Part shown: positions 26,314 through 34,399 of the stretch, one piece after another | Layout: each line of letters starts with the position of its first letter | Numbering within the stretch: the stretch's first letter is position 1 | Program-made: the position numbers and the translations under genes | The notes under the pieces: model-generated | What the model was told of the DNA's origin: nothing | Database searches by the model: none | What the model saw: only the letters and a program-made list of their open reading frames with translations | DNA from: Planotetraspora silvatica | Lineage (GTDB): Bacteria > Actinomycetota > Actinomycetes > Streptosporangiales > Streptosporangiaceae | Reading direction: 5' to 3' | Assembly: GCF_016863315.1 (NCBI RefSeq) | Contig: NZ_BOOQ01000055.1 | Coordinates: 30,003-94,002 of the forward strand | Length of the DNA stretch: 64,000 nucleotides

Positions 26314-27701
26314 CGCGTGACCTTCCCGGGGTTGAGGATGCCCGCTGGGTCGAAGGTCTTCTTGATCCGGGCCTGCAGGGCGGTCTGGGCGGCCCCGAGC
26401 TGTGCTGAGAGGTAGGGCAGTTTCGCGGCGCCGACTCCGTGCTCCCCGGTGATGGTGCCGCCGAGGTCGATCGCGGCCTGGAACACCTCGGCGAACGCTG
26501 CGTCCACTCGCTCGCGCCCGGCGAGGTCGGCTGGGTCGAAGCAGCCGGTCGGGTGGGTGTTCCCGTCGCCGGCATGGCCGAAGGTCGCGATGGTGACCTC
26601 GTGGGCCTCAGCGATGGTGTTGATGCGGTGGACCAGGTCGGGCAGGCGGGAACGCGGCACTCCGACGTCTTCCAGGATGGTCGCGCCGCCCGACCGAGCC
26701 AGTGCCGGTAGCGCGCAACGCCGCGCAGCCAGCAGTGCCTCGGACTCGGCGGCCGCGGTGGCGACCTGTACCGAGGTGGCTCCGTGGTCGGGCATGAGCC
26801 CGGCCATCGTCCGCAGCGTGCGGGCCACCTCGTCCGGGCTGCCGTCGTCGCCGAACAGCAGCAGAGCGCCCGCCGCGGTGTCCAGGCCGAGCCGGGCGTG
26901 GGCCTCGACGGCGCGGATGCACCGCGCGTCGAGGAACTCCAGGGTCGCGGGGAGGATTCCGGCGGCGATCACGCCGCCTACCGCCTTGCTCGCCGATTCC
27001 AGGTCGGGGAAGTAGGCCAGCCCGGTGCCACTGGCCGCGGGCGCCGGCCGCAGGGCGAGCGTCAGTTCCGTCAGCACCGCAAGGGTGCCCTCCGACCCGG
27101 TGAGCAGATGGACGAGGTCGTATCCGGCGACGTCTTTCAGTAGCCGCCCGCCTGCCCGAATGATCTGCCCGTCTGCGAGGACGGCCTGCAGGCCCAGGAC
27201 GTAGCCGCCGGTGTTGCCGTACTTGAGGCCGTGCAGCCCTCCGGCGTTGGTGGCCACGTTCCCGCCGAGGGTGGACACCCGCTTGCTGCCAGGATCGGGC
27301 GGGTAGTGCAGCCCGTGTTCGCGCACCGCCGCCGCCAGGGCCTGCGTGGTGACGCCAGGCTCCACGACGGCGATCAGGTCGACCGGGTCGATCGACAGGA
27401 TGCGGTTCATGCGCGTCAGCGCGAGCACGATCCCGCCCTGGACCGGAACGGCCCCGGCGGCGAGGCTGCTGCCGGCGCCGCGCGGGACGACAGGGATCGA
27501 GCGTTGGTTCGCCCAGGCCAGGATCCGTGACACCTCCTGTGCGGAGCCCGGCCTGACGACCGCGGTCGGCAGGCCGGCGAAGCCGAACGTGGCGTCCGTC
27601 CGGTAGGGCACCAGGGCCGCCGGGCGGACTTCCACGTTGACCGACCCCACGATCTTGCTCAGGTCGGCGGAGATCGCCTTGGTGCCGGAGAGGGTCCTCA
27701 T
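26310..27701 (-). CDS. GlcD-like FAD-binding 2-hydroxyacid oxidase subunit
   Basis: 463 residues from ATG 27701, overlapping the upstream SDR stop (ATGA). A PCMH-type FAD domain covers about 35-215: VVPRGAGSSLAAGAVPVQGG, then DPGSKRVSTLGGNVATNAGG and LKYGNTGGYVLGLQAV. The C-terminal FAD-oxidase domain ends with GNTHPTGCF and ITGEHGVGAAKLPYL, the flavin- and metal-binding loops of glycolate/D-lactate dehydrogenases. It would oxidise a 2-hydroxyacid and pass electrons to the GlcF-like subunit. Glycolate versus lactate cannot be settled from sequence; the operon logic allows either. Confidence 0.9.
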   Translation of the reverse strand: MRTLSGTKAISADLSKIVGSVNVEVRPAALVPYRTDATFGFAGLPTAVVRPGSAQEVSRILAWANQRSIPVVPRGAGSSLAAGAVPVQGGIVLALTRMNRILSIDPVDLIAVVEPGVTTQALAAAVREHGLHYPPDPGSKRVSTLGGNVATNAGGLHGLKYGNTGGYVLGLQAVLADGQIIRAGGRLLKDVAGYDLVHLLTGSEGTLAVLTELTLALRPAPAASGTGLAYFPDLESASKAVGGVIAAGILPATLEFLDARCIRAVEAHARLGLDTAAGALLLFGDDGSPDEVARTLRTMAGLMPDHGATSVQVATAAAESEALLAARRCALPALARSGGATILEDVGVPRSRLPDLVHRINTIAEAHEVTIATFGHAGDGNTHPTGCFDPADLAGRERVDAAFAEVFQAAIDLGGTITGEHGVGAAKLPYLSAQLGAAQTALQARIKKTFDPAGILNPGKVTR

Positions 27702-28450
27702 GCCGCCGTCATCCCGCCGTCGAGGACGAGGGCGGCCCCGTTGACGAACCTGCCCTCGGGTCCGGCGAGGAAGGCGACCATGGCCGCGACCTCCTCGGGC
27801 GATCCCATGCGGCCGTCCAGTTGCCGTGCGGCCATCGCCGCGCGGGCCGCCGCCGGGTCGGGGGCGTTGGAGAGGATCTTGCCGATCCATTCGGTTTCCA
27901 CGGTCCCGGGGCAGACCGCCACACAGCGGATCCCCTCGCGGGCGTGGTCGACGGCGACCGCGCGCGTGAGGCCGACCAGCCCGGCCTTGGACGCGCAGTA
28001 CGCGGCCCGGCTGGCGAGCCCCACCTGGCCGCCCACAGAGGCGATGTTGACGATGACGCCGCTGCCGCGGTCGAGCATCAGCGGAAGGATCGCCCGGATG
28101 GTGAGGAACGGCCCGGTCAGATTGACCGCCATGACGCGGTTCCAGTCCGCGTCGCTTGTCTCCAGGACGGTCGCGGCCAGCCCGATCCCGGCGACGTTCA
28201 CCAGTACTTCCGGGGCGCCGACGGTGACCGCGATCTCCCGGGTGACCGACCCGACGGCCAGCGGGTCGCATAGGTCGACGGTGAAGGAGCGAGCCAGGCC
28301 GCCGGCTTCCCGGATCAGGCCGGCGGTCTCGGCGAGGCCGGCCCCGTCGAGGTCCATCATCGCGATCTCGTGGCCCTCACGGGCCAGGCGCAGGGCCGTG
28401 GCGCGTCCGATGCCGGAGGCGGCGCCGGTCACTACGGCGACGGCGCTCAT
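27698..28450 (-). CDS. SDR dehydrogenase, probable 2-keto-3-deoxy-sugar-acid 4-dehydrogenase
   Basis: 250 residues from ATG 28450, overlapping the upstream gene stop by 4 bases. Classical SDR: VVTGAASGIGRATALRLAREG, MMDLDG (Asp after strand 2, so NAD(H) is preferred), NVAGIG, VNIASVGGQVGLASRAAYCASKAGLVG (Ser, YxxxK) and CPGTVETEW. In the diketo sugar pathway a second SDR oxidises the 4-hydroxyl of the 2-keto-3-deoxy acid, giving the 2,4-diketo acid that an FAH hydrolase cleaves. I assign that step here by elimination; the two SDR roles could be swapped. Confidence 0.88.
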   Translation of the reverse strand: MSAVAVVTGAASGIGRATALRLAREGHEIAMMDLDGAGLAETAGLIREAGGLARSFTVDLCDPLAVGSVTREIAVTVGAPEVLVNVAGIGLAATVLETSDADWNRVMAVNLTGPFLTIRAILPLMLDRGSGVIVNIASVGGQVGLASRAAYCASKAGLVGLTRAVAVDHAREGIRCVAVCPGTVETEWIGKILSNAPDPAAARAAMAARQLDGRMGSPEEVAAMVAFLAGPEGRFVNGAALVLDGGMTAA

Positions 28451-29208
28451 GAGTACGTCGTCCCGGGCAGCGAGCCGTCCATGGCGTATCCACCGTCGAC
28501 GTCCAGGCAGGCGCCGGTGGTGTAGCACGCCTCCTCGGAAGCGAGGTAGGCGATGGCGGACGCCACCCATTCGGGGGGCGCGATCTTTCCTAGGGGGATC
28601 TTCACCTTCAGGCGGCTGACGATCTCTGGGGTGTAGATCGGCTCGCTCATCGCCGTACGAGTGGCGCCCGGCCGCACACAGTTGACGGTGATGCCGTGGG
28701 GCGCCAGTTCCGAGGCCATCGTGCGGGTCATGGCCTCCAGGCCGCCCTTGGTCGCGGTGTAGGGCGCGGCGTTCGGCTCGGAGACCACCGCGTGGACGGA
28801 GGACACGCTGACGATGCGACCTGGCGTGGCGTGGTCGACCATGATGCGGGCGACGGCCTGGCTGAGGAAGAACACTCCGGTCAGGTTCACCGCGAGGACG
28901 CGGTCCCAGTCGGCCCGGGTGACCTGGAGGAAGGGGGCGATGTGCAGGATCCCGGCGACGTTGGCCAGCACGTCGACCCGTTCGAACTCCCCGCGCAGGT
29001 ATTCCTCCAGCCGCTCGGCGGCGTCCGGTTCGGCGACGTCCAGGGCGAGCTGGTGGAGCCGCTTGTCCCCCGGCTCCGCCCAGGGCCGGGAGTGATTGAT
29101 GTCGACCGCCACGACGGTGGCGCCCTCGCTCAGCAGCCGGACCGCTGTCGCGCGGCCGATGCCGGAGTCTGCGCCGGTGACGACGGCGACCTTGTCGCTG
29201 AATCTCAT
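28447..29208 (-). CDS. SDR dehydrogenase, probable sugar 1-dehydrogenase
   Basis: 253 residues from ATG 29208, overlapping the lactonase stop (ATGA). Classical SDR: VAVVTGADSGIGRATAVRLLSEG, VAVDINHSR (Asp after strand 2, NAD type), NVAGILHIAPF, IVSVSSVHAVVSEPNAAPYTATKGGLEAM (Ser, YxxxK), NCVRPGATRTAM, and CLDVDGGYAMDG at the end. It lies directly after the SMP-30 lactonase gene, so oxidation of a free sugar at C1 to the lactone is the likely step. Related enzymes include L-fucose, L-rhamnose and D-arabinose dehydrogenases. The exact sugar is not determined by sequence. Confidence 0.88.
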   Translation of the reverse strand: MRFSDKVAVVTGADSGIGRATAVRLLSEGATVVAVDINHSRPWAEPGDKRLHQLALDVAEPDAAERLEEYLRGEFERVDVLANVAGILHIAPFLQVTRADWDRVLAVNLTGVFFLSQAVARIMVDHATPGRIVSVSSVHAVVSEPNAAPYTATKGGLEAMTRTMASELAPHGITVNCVRPGATRTAMSEPIYTPEIVSRLKVKIPLGKIAPPEWVASAIAYLASEEACYTTGACLDVDGGYAMDGSLPGTTYS

Positions 29209-30092
29209 GCGGTGACCTCTCGGGTGAGGCGGAAGGGGGTGGCGGGCCGTCCGGGCGTCTGGGCGTCGCGCCGCAGCACCGCGCCCGACAGCGGCCACTC
29301 CACCAGCTGGGAGGGTGTGAGACCGAGGGAGGCCGAGGTGATGTACATCGTCTGGAGCCCGGGCCCGCCGAAGGCGACACTCGTCGGACGCAGGACCGGG
29401 ACCGGCACTCGCTCGGCCGCGGCGCCATCGGGTGTGAAGCGGGTCACGTGCGCTCCGTCCCAGAAGGCGCACCAGACGTCGCCCTGGGAATCCACACGCA
29501 GGCCGTCGGGAACGCCGGGCAGTGAGGAGGTGTCGGCGAAGATTCGGCGGACGGTGGCCTCCCCGGTCTCCGCGTCGAAGGCGTACCGGTGGATGAGGTC
29601 GGCGCGGGAGTCCACGAAGTACATCCACCGGCCGTCCGGCGACCAGTCGATGCCGTTTGAGCAGTAGAAGCCCTCATCGACCGTCGCGTAGGTGCCGTCG
29701 CCGTCCAACCGGTAGAGCCGGCCCTCCGGCCGCGTCTCGCCGTCCTCCAGCGACCCGGTCCAGAACCGCCCGGCGGGGTCCACCGATCCATCGTTGAAAC
29801 GGCAGGCTGGACGGTCCGCCTCGGGATCGCTGAGGAAGGTGCGGCCGCCCGTCCGCAGATCCAGGAGATGCCACCCGGTCCGCATGCCGGCGATGAGCAC
29901 CTGCGGATCGTCGGTGAGGCCGAGACAGCCGACCTGGGCCTGGACATCGATCCGGGCCGGCTGCGCGGCATCGACGGCCTGGGCGAAGACTGTTCCCTCC
30001 ATGATGTCCACCCAGTAGAGGGTGCCGGTCCGCGCGTCCCACAGCGGCCCCTCGCCCAGCGTGGCACGGCCGTCCCAGAACACTGACGTCAT
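29205..30092 (-). CDS. SMP-30/gluconolactonase-family sugar lactonase
   Basis: 295 residues from ATG 30092, overlapping the UxaA stop (ATGA). The six-bladed propeller metal site is complete: Glu in LGEGPLWD, Asn in CRFNDGSVD, Asn in YCSNGIDWSPDGR and Asp in VPDGLRVD. The family uses Ca or Zn to hydrolyse aldonolactones. Placed between a sugar-acid dehydratase and a sugar dehydrogenase, it fits the second step of a non-phosphorylative sugar route, opening the lactone to the aldonate. Confidence 0.92.
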   Translation of the reverse strand: MTSVFWDGRATLGEGPLWDARTGTLYWVDIMEGTVFAQAVDAAQPARIDVQAQVGCLGLTDDPQVLIAGMRTGWHLLDLRTGGRTFLSDPEADRPACRFNDGSVDPAGRFWTGSLEDGETRPEGRLYRLDGDGTYATVDEGFYCSNGIDWSPDGRWMYFVDSRADLIHRYAFDAETGEATVRRIFADTSSLPGVPDGLRVDSQGDVWCAFWDGAHVTRFTPDGAAAERVPVPVLRPTSVAFGGPGLQTMYITSASLGLTPSQLVEWPLSGAVLRRDAQTPGRPATPFRLTREVTA

Positions 30093-31618
30093 ACAACGGC
30101 CCCCATCCGCCACGGCACGATCTCCTCGGTTCCGAACCCGAGTGCCTCCGACTTGCTCGGGGTGCCCGACGCCATGTCCACCAATGCCTCGAACAGCAGG
30201 ATTCCATGGCGGATCTGATCGTCCCGGGACATCGCCGGACCGGCGTCGAAGTCCATGTCGGCGCGCATGTGCTCGAACAGCCGAGTGGTGGTGCTGATCT
30301 TGAGGCTGGGGGTGGGGCGCGCTCCGAAGACCGATCCCCGCCCCGTGGTGAACGCCAGCAGGTTGGCGCCGCCGGCGACCATGCCTGTCGCCGAGACCGG
30401 GTCGTATCCCGGGGTGTCCATGAACGTCAGTCCCTTGGCGGTGACCTGGTCGGCGTAGGCGACGACGTCGTTGAGCGGGCTCGTGCCGCCCTTCAGCACG
30501 GCGCCCAGCGACTTCTCCCAAATGGTGGTGATGCCGCCGTCGCGGTTGCCCTTGGACGGGTTGTTGTCCAGTTCCGCGTCATTGTTCGCCGTGTAGGCCT
30601 GCCACCAGGCGATCAGGTCGTCGATCCGCCGGCCGACCGCTGGTGTGGCGGCCCGCGCGCGCAGAATGTGCTCGGCGCCGTAGATCTCGGGCGTCTCACC
30701 GAGGATGACCTTGCCGCCCGCGGCCACCAGCAGGTCGGCCGCGACACCCAGGGTCGGGTTGGCGGTCAGGCCGGAGTAGGCGTCGCTACCGCCGCACTGC
30801 AGTCCCAGGGTCAGTTCGGAGACCGGGATGGGTTCGCGCCGCATGCCGGCCAGGCGTGACGCCATCGCCCGGAGGGTGTCCAGCGCGGCGTTGACAGTGG
30901 CGGCCGTCCCGCCGAGGTCCTGGATGGAGAGGGTCTCGACGGCCGGGCCGTCTCCCAGGACGTGCTCCGGCTGGTTGATCTCGCAGCCCAGACTGACCAC
31001 CACCGCGCCGGCGAGGTTCGCGTGCCCGGCGTAGCCGCGCAGGGTGCGGCGCAGGATGTCGTCTCCCGCGGTGCCTTCGGCCATACCGCAGCCCAGGTCG
31101 TGGGTGAGGGCGATGACGCCGTCCAGACCCTCCGCCTTGATCTGGGCGTTGGCGGCCTGCGCGATCATCCGTGCGACCGTCGAGGAGCAGTTCACCGTTG
31201 GAAGAACCGCGAAGTAGTTGCGGGTCGCCGCCCGGCCGTCGGGCCTGCGGTAGCCGAGGAAGTGGTCGCGGGTCGGTGTGGCCGGAGGAGTCCAGACGGA
31301 CGGACCGGCAGGTGCCGTCGCCGGTCCGAGGTTCTGCGACCCGACCCCGAGGTTGTGCAGGTGCACGTGGGCGCCTGGAACGATGTCGCGTAGCGCGATG
31401 CCGATGACTTCGCCGTACTTGCGCACGCGCGCGCCCTCGGCGATGGCGCGCACCGCGACCTTGTGGCCCGCCGGGACGTCGTCGACCGCGGCGACGACGC
31501 CACCGACGACCCGGACGGGCGTCCCGGCGCTGACGTGGTTGCGGACGAGCCCTACGTCATCCACGCCCTCCAGCGGAACCAAGGGGACGGCGATTTCGGG
31601 GGGCGGTTGTACGGTCAT
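30089..31618 (-). CDS. UxaA-family sugar-acid dehydratase (altronate/galactarate dehydratase-like)
   Basis: 509 residues, full length for the family. The N-terminal SAF domain ends in HVHLHNLGV, the His-rich metal site. The catalytic C-terminal part carries RNYFAVLPTVNCSSTVARMI, THDLGCGMAEGT, VSLGCEINQ and LGLQCGGSDAYSGLTANPTLG, with Cys and Asp residues that bind iron. The family removes water from aldonates or aldarates to give 2-keto-3-deoxy acids. Its neighbours (lactonase, two SDRs, FAH hydrolase) suggest the substrate is an aldonate such as L-fuconate, L-rhamnonate or a pentonate, a job done by enolase-superfamily or IlvD/EDD enzymes in the well-known pathways. First gene of a seven-gene overlapping operon. 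Confidence 0.9.
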   Translation of the reverse strand: MTVQPPPEIAVPLVPLEGVDDVGLVRNHVSAGTPVRVVGGVVAAVDDVPAGHKVAVRAIAEGARVRKYGEVIGIALRDIVPGAHVHLHNLGVGSQNLGPATAPAGPSVWTPPATPTRDHFLGYRRPDGRAATRNYFAVLPTVNCSSTVARMIAQAANAQIKAEGLDGVIALTHDLGCGMAEGTAGDDILRRTLRGYAGHANLAGAVVVSLGCEINQPEHVLGDGPAVETLSIQDLGGTAATVNAALDTLRAMASRLAGMRREPIPVSELTLGLQCGGSDAYSGLTANPTLGVAADLLVAAGGKVILGETPEIYGAEHILRARAATPAVGRRIDDLIAWWQAYTANNDAELDNNPSKGNRDGGITTIWEKSLGAVLKGGTSPLNDVVAYADQVTAKGLTFMDTPGYDPVSATGMVAGGANLLAFTTGRGSVFGARPTPSLKISTTTRLFEHMRADMDFDAGPAMSRDDQIRHGILLFEALVDMASGTPSKSEALGFGTEEIVPWRMGAVV

Positions 31619-31697
31619 CCACGCTCCAGCGCGCGGAGCAAGTCAACCTTAAATACGCTCGATAGGGATGCAGATGTGGTCACGCACGTCACCTTAG

Positions 31698-31717
31698 GTC
31701 CGGCAGTAGTTCCGGAC
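31698..31717. promoter_or_regulatory. Inverted repeat in the divergent uxaA-like/FAH promoter region
   Basis: GTCCGG-N8-CCGGAC is a perfect 6-bp inverted repeat 80 bases upstream of the UxaA-type gene and 152 bases upstream of the FAH gene. Spacer and position suit a LysR, GntR or LacI-type dimer, and the LysR encoded at the operon end is the obvious candidate. The rest of the 250-base spacer is relatively AT-rich and must hold both promoters. Confidence 0.45.
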
Positions 31718-31868
31718 GAAGCGCGAGTAACGAAACGATGCCATCCGTCCTGCAAATAGTCGCAGGCCTGAGGCGGAACCTGAATGGCGCCCGCCGAATA
31801 GAAGTCGCCGGGGAACGAATTTCTGCGGCTAGTGTGGGAAACCGTCCCGGTCCGAGGAAGGCAAGAGC

Positions 31869-32705
31869 ATGAAATTCGCACGGCACGGCAGTCGCGGCGC
31901 GGAAAAACCGATCGTGTGCGACGCCGACGGACGCTGGCGGGATCTCACTCCGGTCGCCGGGGACGTGACGCCGGATGTGCTGACGCGGCCGGAGTCCGAG
32001 TTCGGCCTGGAGTCGCTGCCGGTCGTCACCCGCCTGGAGCGATTCGGGCCACCGCTGGCGGGCGTGGGAAAGATCGTCTGCATCGGACTGAACTACCGGG
32101 ACCATGCCGAGGAGACCGGGGCCGTACCGCCTGCCGAGCCGATCGTCTTCCTCAAGGCGCCCGATACCATCGTCGGCCCGGACGACGACGTGCTGATCCC
32201 GCGCGGCTCGCGTAAGACCGACTGGGAGGTGGAGCTCGCCCTCGTCATCGGGGCGAAGGCCCGCTACCTGGACGGCCCCGAGTCGGCCCTGGCGTGCGTC
32301 GCCGGTTACACGATCAGCAACGACGTCAGCGAGCGCGAGTTTCAGCTGGAGCGGGGCGGCCAGTGGGACAAGGGCAAGAATTGTGAGACCTTCAACCCGC
32401 TCGGCCCGTGGATCCTCACCGCCGACGAGGTCCCCGATCCGCAGAAGCTGGACCTGCGACTGTGGGTCAACGGACAGGTGCGCCAGGATGGGACCACCGC
32501 CGACATGATCTTCAATGTGGCATACCTGGTCTGGCATCTCAGCCAGTTCATGGTCCTCAACCCCGGCGACGTCATCAACACCGGCACCCCCGCGGGCGTT
32601 GCGCTCGGCAGCCCTGGCCTGCCCTATCTGCGCGCCGGCGACGTCGTGGAGCTGGAAATCGACGGCCTGGGACGCCAGCGCCAGAACTTCAAAGCCGCGC
32701 ACTGA
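31869..32705 (+). CDS. FAH-family hydrolase, probable 2,4-diketo-3-deoxy-sugar-acid hydrolase
   Basis: 278 residues starting MKFARHG, with GAGGAAGG upstream. Fumarylacetoacetate-hydrolase fold: KIVCIGLNYRDHAEETG, PIVFLKAPDTIVGPDD, KTDWEVELALVIG (metal Glu pair), GYTISNDVSEREFQ (metal Asp) and GDVINTGTPAGVALG. Members of this subgroup cleave 2,4-diketo acids to pyruvate plus a shorter acid (lactate from 6-deoxyhexoses, glycolate from pentoses). It is transcribed away from the UxaA-type operon across a 250-base spacer and completes the same pathway. Confidence 0.9.
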   Translation: MKFARHGSRGAEKPIVCDADGRWRDLTPVAGDVTPDVLTRPESEFGLESLPVVTRLERFGPPLAGVGKIVCIGLNYRDHAEETGAVPPAEPIVFLKAPDTIVGPDDDVLIPRGSRKTDWEVELALVIGAKARYLDGPESALACVAGYTISNDVSEREFQLERGGQWDKGKNCETFNPLGPWILTADEVPDPQKLDLRLWVNGQVRQDGTTADMIFNVAYLVWHLSQFMVLNPGDVINTGTPAGVALGSPGLPYLRAGDVVELEIDGLGRQRQNFKAAH

Positions 32706-32714
32706 GCGCGGAGG

Positions 32715-32739
32715 GCCGGTCGCGGAGTCCGCGACCGGC
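32715..32739. terminator. Bidirectional hairpin terminator between FAH and GH5 genes
   Basis: Perfect 12-base arms (32715-32726 and 32728-32739) around a single central base. It lies 10 bases after the FAH stop and 18 bases past the end of the convergent glycosidase gene. In RNA this gives a stem of about 10 bp with a 5-base loop. Confidence 0.75.
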
Positions 32740-32756
32740 ACGGGCGTCACTCCTCG

Positions 32757-34238
32757 TCAGAGGACCTGCTGCCACTTCTGGTTGGTGCCATTCCCGCACG
32801 ACCACAGCTGAACGTTCGTCGTGCTGTACAGATCGGCGTCCAAGCAGAGCTTGGAGTCGACACCGCGGATCGTCCCGTCGGAGAAGAACAGCCACTTCTG
32901 GTTGGCGTTGCCCAGGCAGTCATGGACGACCACCCGGGTGCCGTTGGTCTTGCCGAAGCCGTAGGCGTCCAGGCATTTCGTTCCGTCGTAGACCGTGAGC
33001 GCGTTGCCGGCAGACCTGGTCCACCGCTGGTTGTCGCCGTTCCAGCAGTCCCACACCTGAAGCTGGACGTCATTGTTGTGTGAGATGCCCGGTATGTCGA
33101 GGCACTTGTTGTACCAGGGGGTGCGTAGCTGGCTCGTGCTGGAGCCGGATCCGCCCCAGGCGTACTTCAGCCGGTCGACGGCCGTGGGGTTCGGTATCCA
33201 CAGTGGCAGGTTCTGGGTGCCGCCGGCGAACGCGCTGTAGAGCCGCAGGATGTTCAGCGAGTCGTGGTCGGGGCTGGTGGTCCGACCGCCGATGCCGTGA
33301 CACCAGATCGCGCCCAGGTGGTAGTCGTGAACGACGTCGGTGATGGCGCGCAAGTAGGCGACCTCCTTGGGGGTCGCCGCGCCGGGGGTGGCGGAGTAGT
33401 CGATGCCGTTGTCGGCGTCGGCGCCGAACTCCTCGATGACGGTGCGGGACGAGCAGTTGCCCATGTAGGTCTTGATGTCGTTGACCCACTCGGTGTAGGT
33501 CCGCGCCGGGTAGGGGAAGGCGTAGCGGTGCATCGCGAGGTAGACGCCGTCGAAGCGGGAATCGTTGCACAGCGGGCGCAGGTCGGTTCCCCAGCCGCCG
33601 CCGTCCGCCTGGGCGCCCTCGATGAACATCCGCTCCCTGGGGAAGCCGTTCGCGGTCTGGCGGGCGATCCAGTCAGCCGCGAAGTTCAGCCACTGGGGGG
33701 TGGTGAAGCCGATGGGCTCGTTGATCGGGTCGAAGTAGATCAGAGGATTGCCCCGGTACCTGACGGTGAGGGTGTCCCACATCTGGTTCCAGGTATTCAG
33801 GTAGCTGTCGACGACCTTGTTGCTGCCGTCCTCCACCCAGTAGCAGAGGATGACCTTGAAGCCCCGGGCGGTCGCGGCGTCGATGACGCCGTTGTAGGTG
33901 TTCCAGGCAGTGGTGGCGGGGTTGATCGGCAGCCGGACGGTGTCGGCGCCCAGGGAACTCTGGAACGCGGCGAACATGGCGTCGGCCTTGCTCCGGGCGG
34001 CGTTGTAGTCGTCGCCGGCCGACAGGCCTTGCAGGACGAGTCGGTCGAAGGTGAAGTTGTCACCCAGGCGGGACCAGTGCACGCCCTTGAACTGGCTGGG
34101 GTCCAGGACGGCGGCGGCGGCCGGCGACGCGCCGGCCATTGCCATGATGGGCGCCAGCAGCAGGGAGATCAGTGCGGCCGACAGCCAGGCCAGCGTGCGG
34201 CGGAAGAGGTCGGGTGGGGCGGCTTGGGGGCGCGGCAT
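32757..34238 (-). CDS. Secreted GH5-type glycosidase with ricin-B (CBM13) domain
   Basis: 493 residues from ATG 34238, chosen for the GGAAAGGA site just upstream; an in-frame ATG at 34286 has a weak site. Signal peptide: FRRTLAWLSAALISLLLAPIMAMAGASPAAAA. GH5-like barrel: VHWSRLGD, VRLPINP, general acid/base Glu in YFDPINEPIGF (about residue 171), MHRYAFPYP, nucleophile Glu in VIEEFGADAD (about 264) and AIWCHGIGGR. A C-terminal beta-trefoil (about 375-493) has NQRW/NQKW repeats and paired Cys, typical of carbohydrate-binding module 13. The enzyme would cut a plant or fungal beta-glycan outside the cell. It lies downstream of the sugar importer operon and shares a 19-bp upstream motif with it. 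Confidence 0.88.
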   Translation of the reverse strand: MPRPQAAPPDLFRRTLAWLSAALISLLLAPIMAMAGASPAAAAVLDPSQFKGVHWSRLGDNFTFDRLVLQGLSAGDDYNAARSKADAMFAAFQSSLGADTVRLPINPATTAWNTYNGVIDAATARGFKVILCYWVEDGSNKVVDSYLNTWNQMWDTLTVRYRGNPLIYFDPINEPIGFTTPQWLNFAADWIARQTANGFPRERMFIEGAQADGGGWGTDLRPLCNDSRFDGVYLAMHRYAFPYPARTYTEWVNDIKTYMGNCSSRTVIEEFGADADNGIDYSATPGAATPKEVAYLRAITDVVHDYHLGAIWCHGIGGRTTSPDHDSLNILRLYSAFAGGTQNLPLWIPNPTAVDRLKYAWGGSGSSTSQLRTPWYNKCLDIPGISHNNDVQLQVWDCWNGDNQRWTRSAGNALTVYDGTKCLDAYGFGKTNGTRVVVHDCLGNANQKWLFFSDGTIRGVDSKLCLDADLYSTTNVQLWSCGNGTNQKWQQVL

Positions 34239-34268
34239 GGATTTCCTTTCCGCTCTGGCGCGCAAATT

Positions 34269-34290
34269 GCGAATGCTGTTTTTCATTCGC
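34269..34290. promoter_or_regulatory. Inverted repeat just upstream of the GH5 gene
   Basis: GCGAATG-N8-CATTCGC is a perfect 7-bp inverted repeat ending 31 bases before the glycosidase start. An operator overlapping the leader is likely. The arms differ from the other palindromes in the window. Confidence 0.4.
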
Positions 34291-34368
34291 CCGTAGCGCG
34301 CCCTTAATAGCTTGGAAATGAACGTATCGGCGCTTCCCAGACGCGTCGATCGCGACTTCCGGGACTCG

Positions 34369-34387
34369 CCGATCCGTTGAACGAATT
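34369..34387. promoter_or_regulatory. 19-bp motif shared with the importer operon promoter (copy 1)
   Basis: CCGATCCGTTGAACGAATT lies about 131 bases upstream of the GH5 start. It matches 16 of 19 bases with CCGATCCGTTAATCGAATC at 39047-39065, upstream of the sugar ABC operon. Same orientation and similar distance to the next gene suggest a common regulator, promoter element or duplicated leader. Confidence 0.5.
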
Positions 34388-34399
34388 GCCGCTGGAGTT

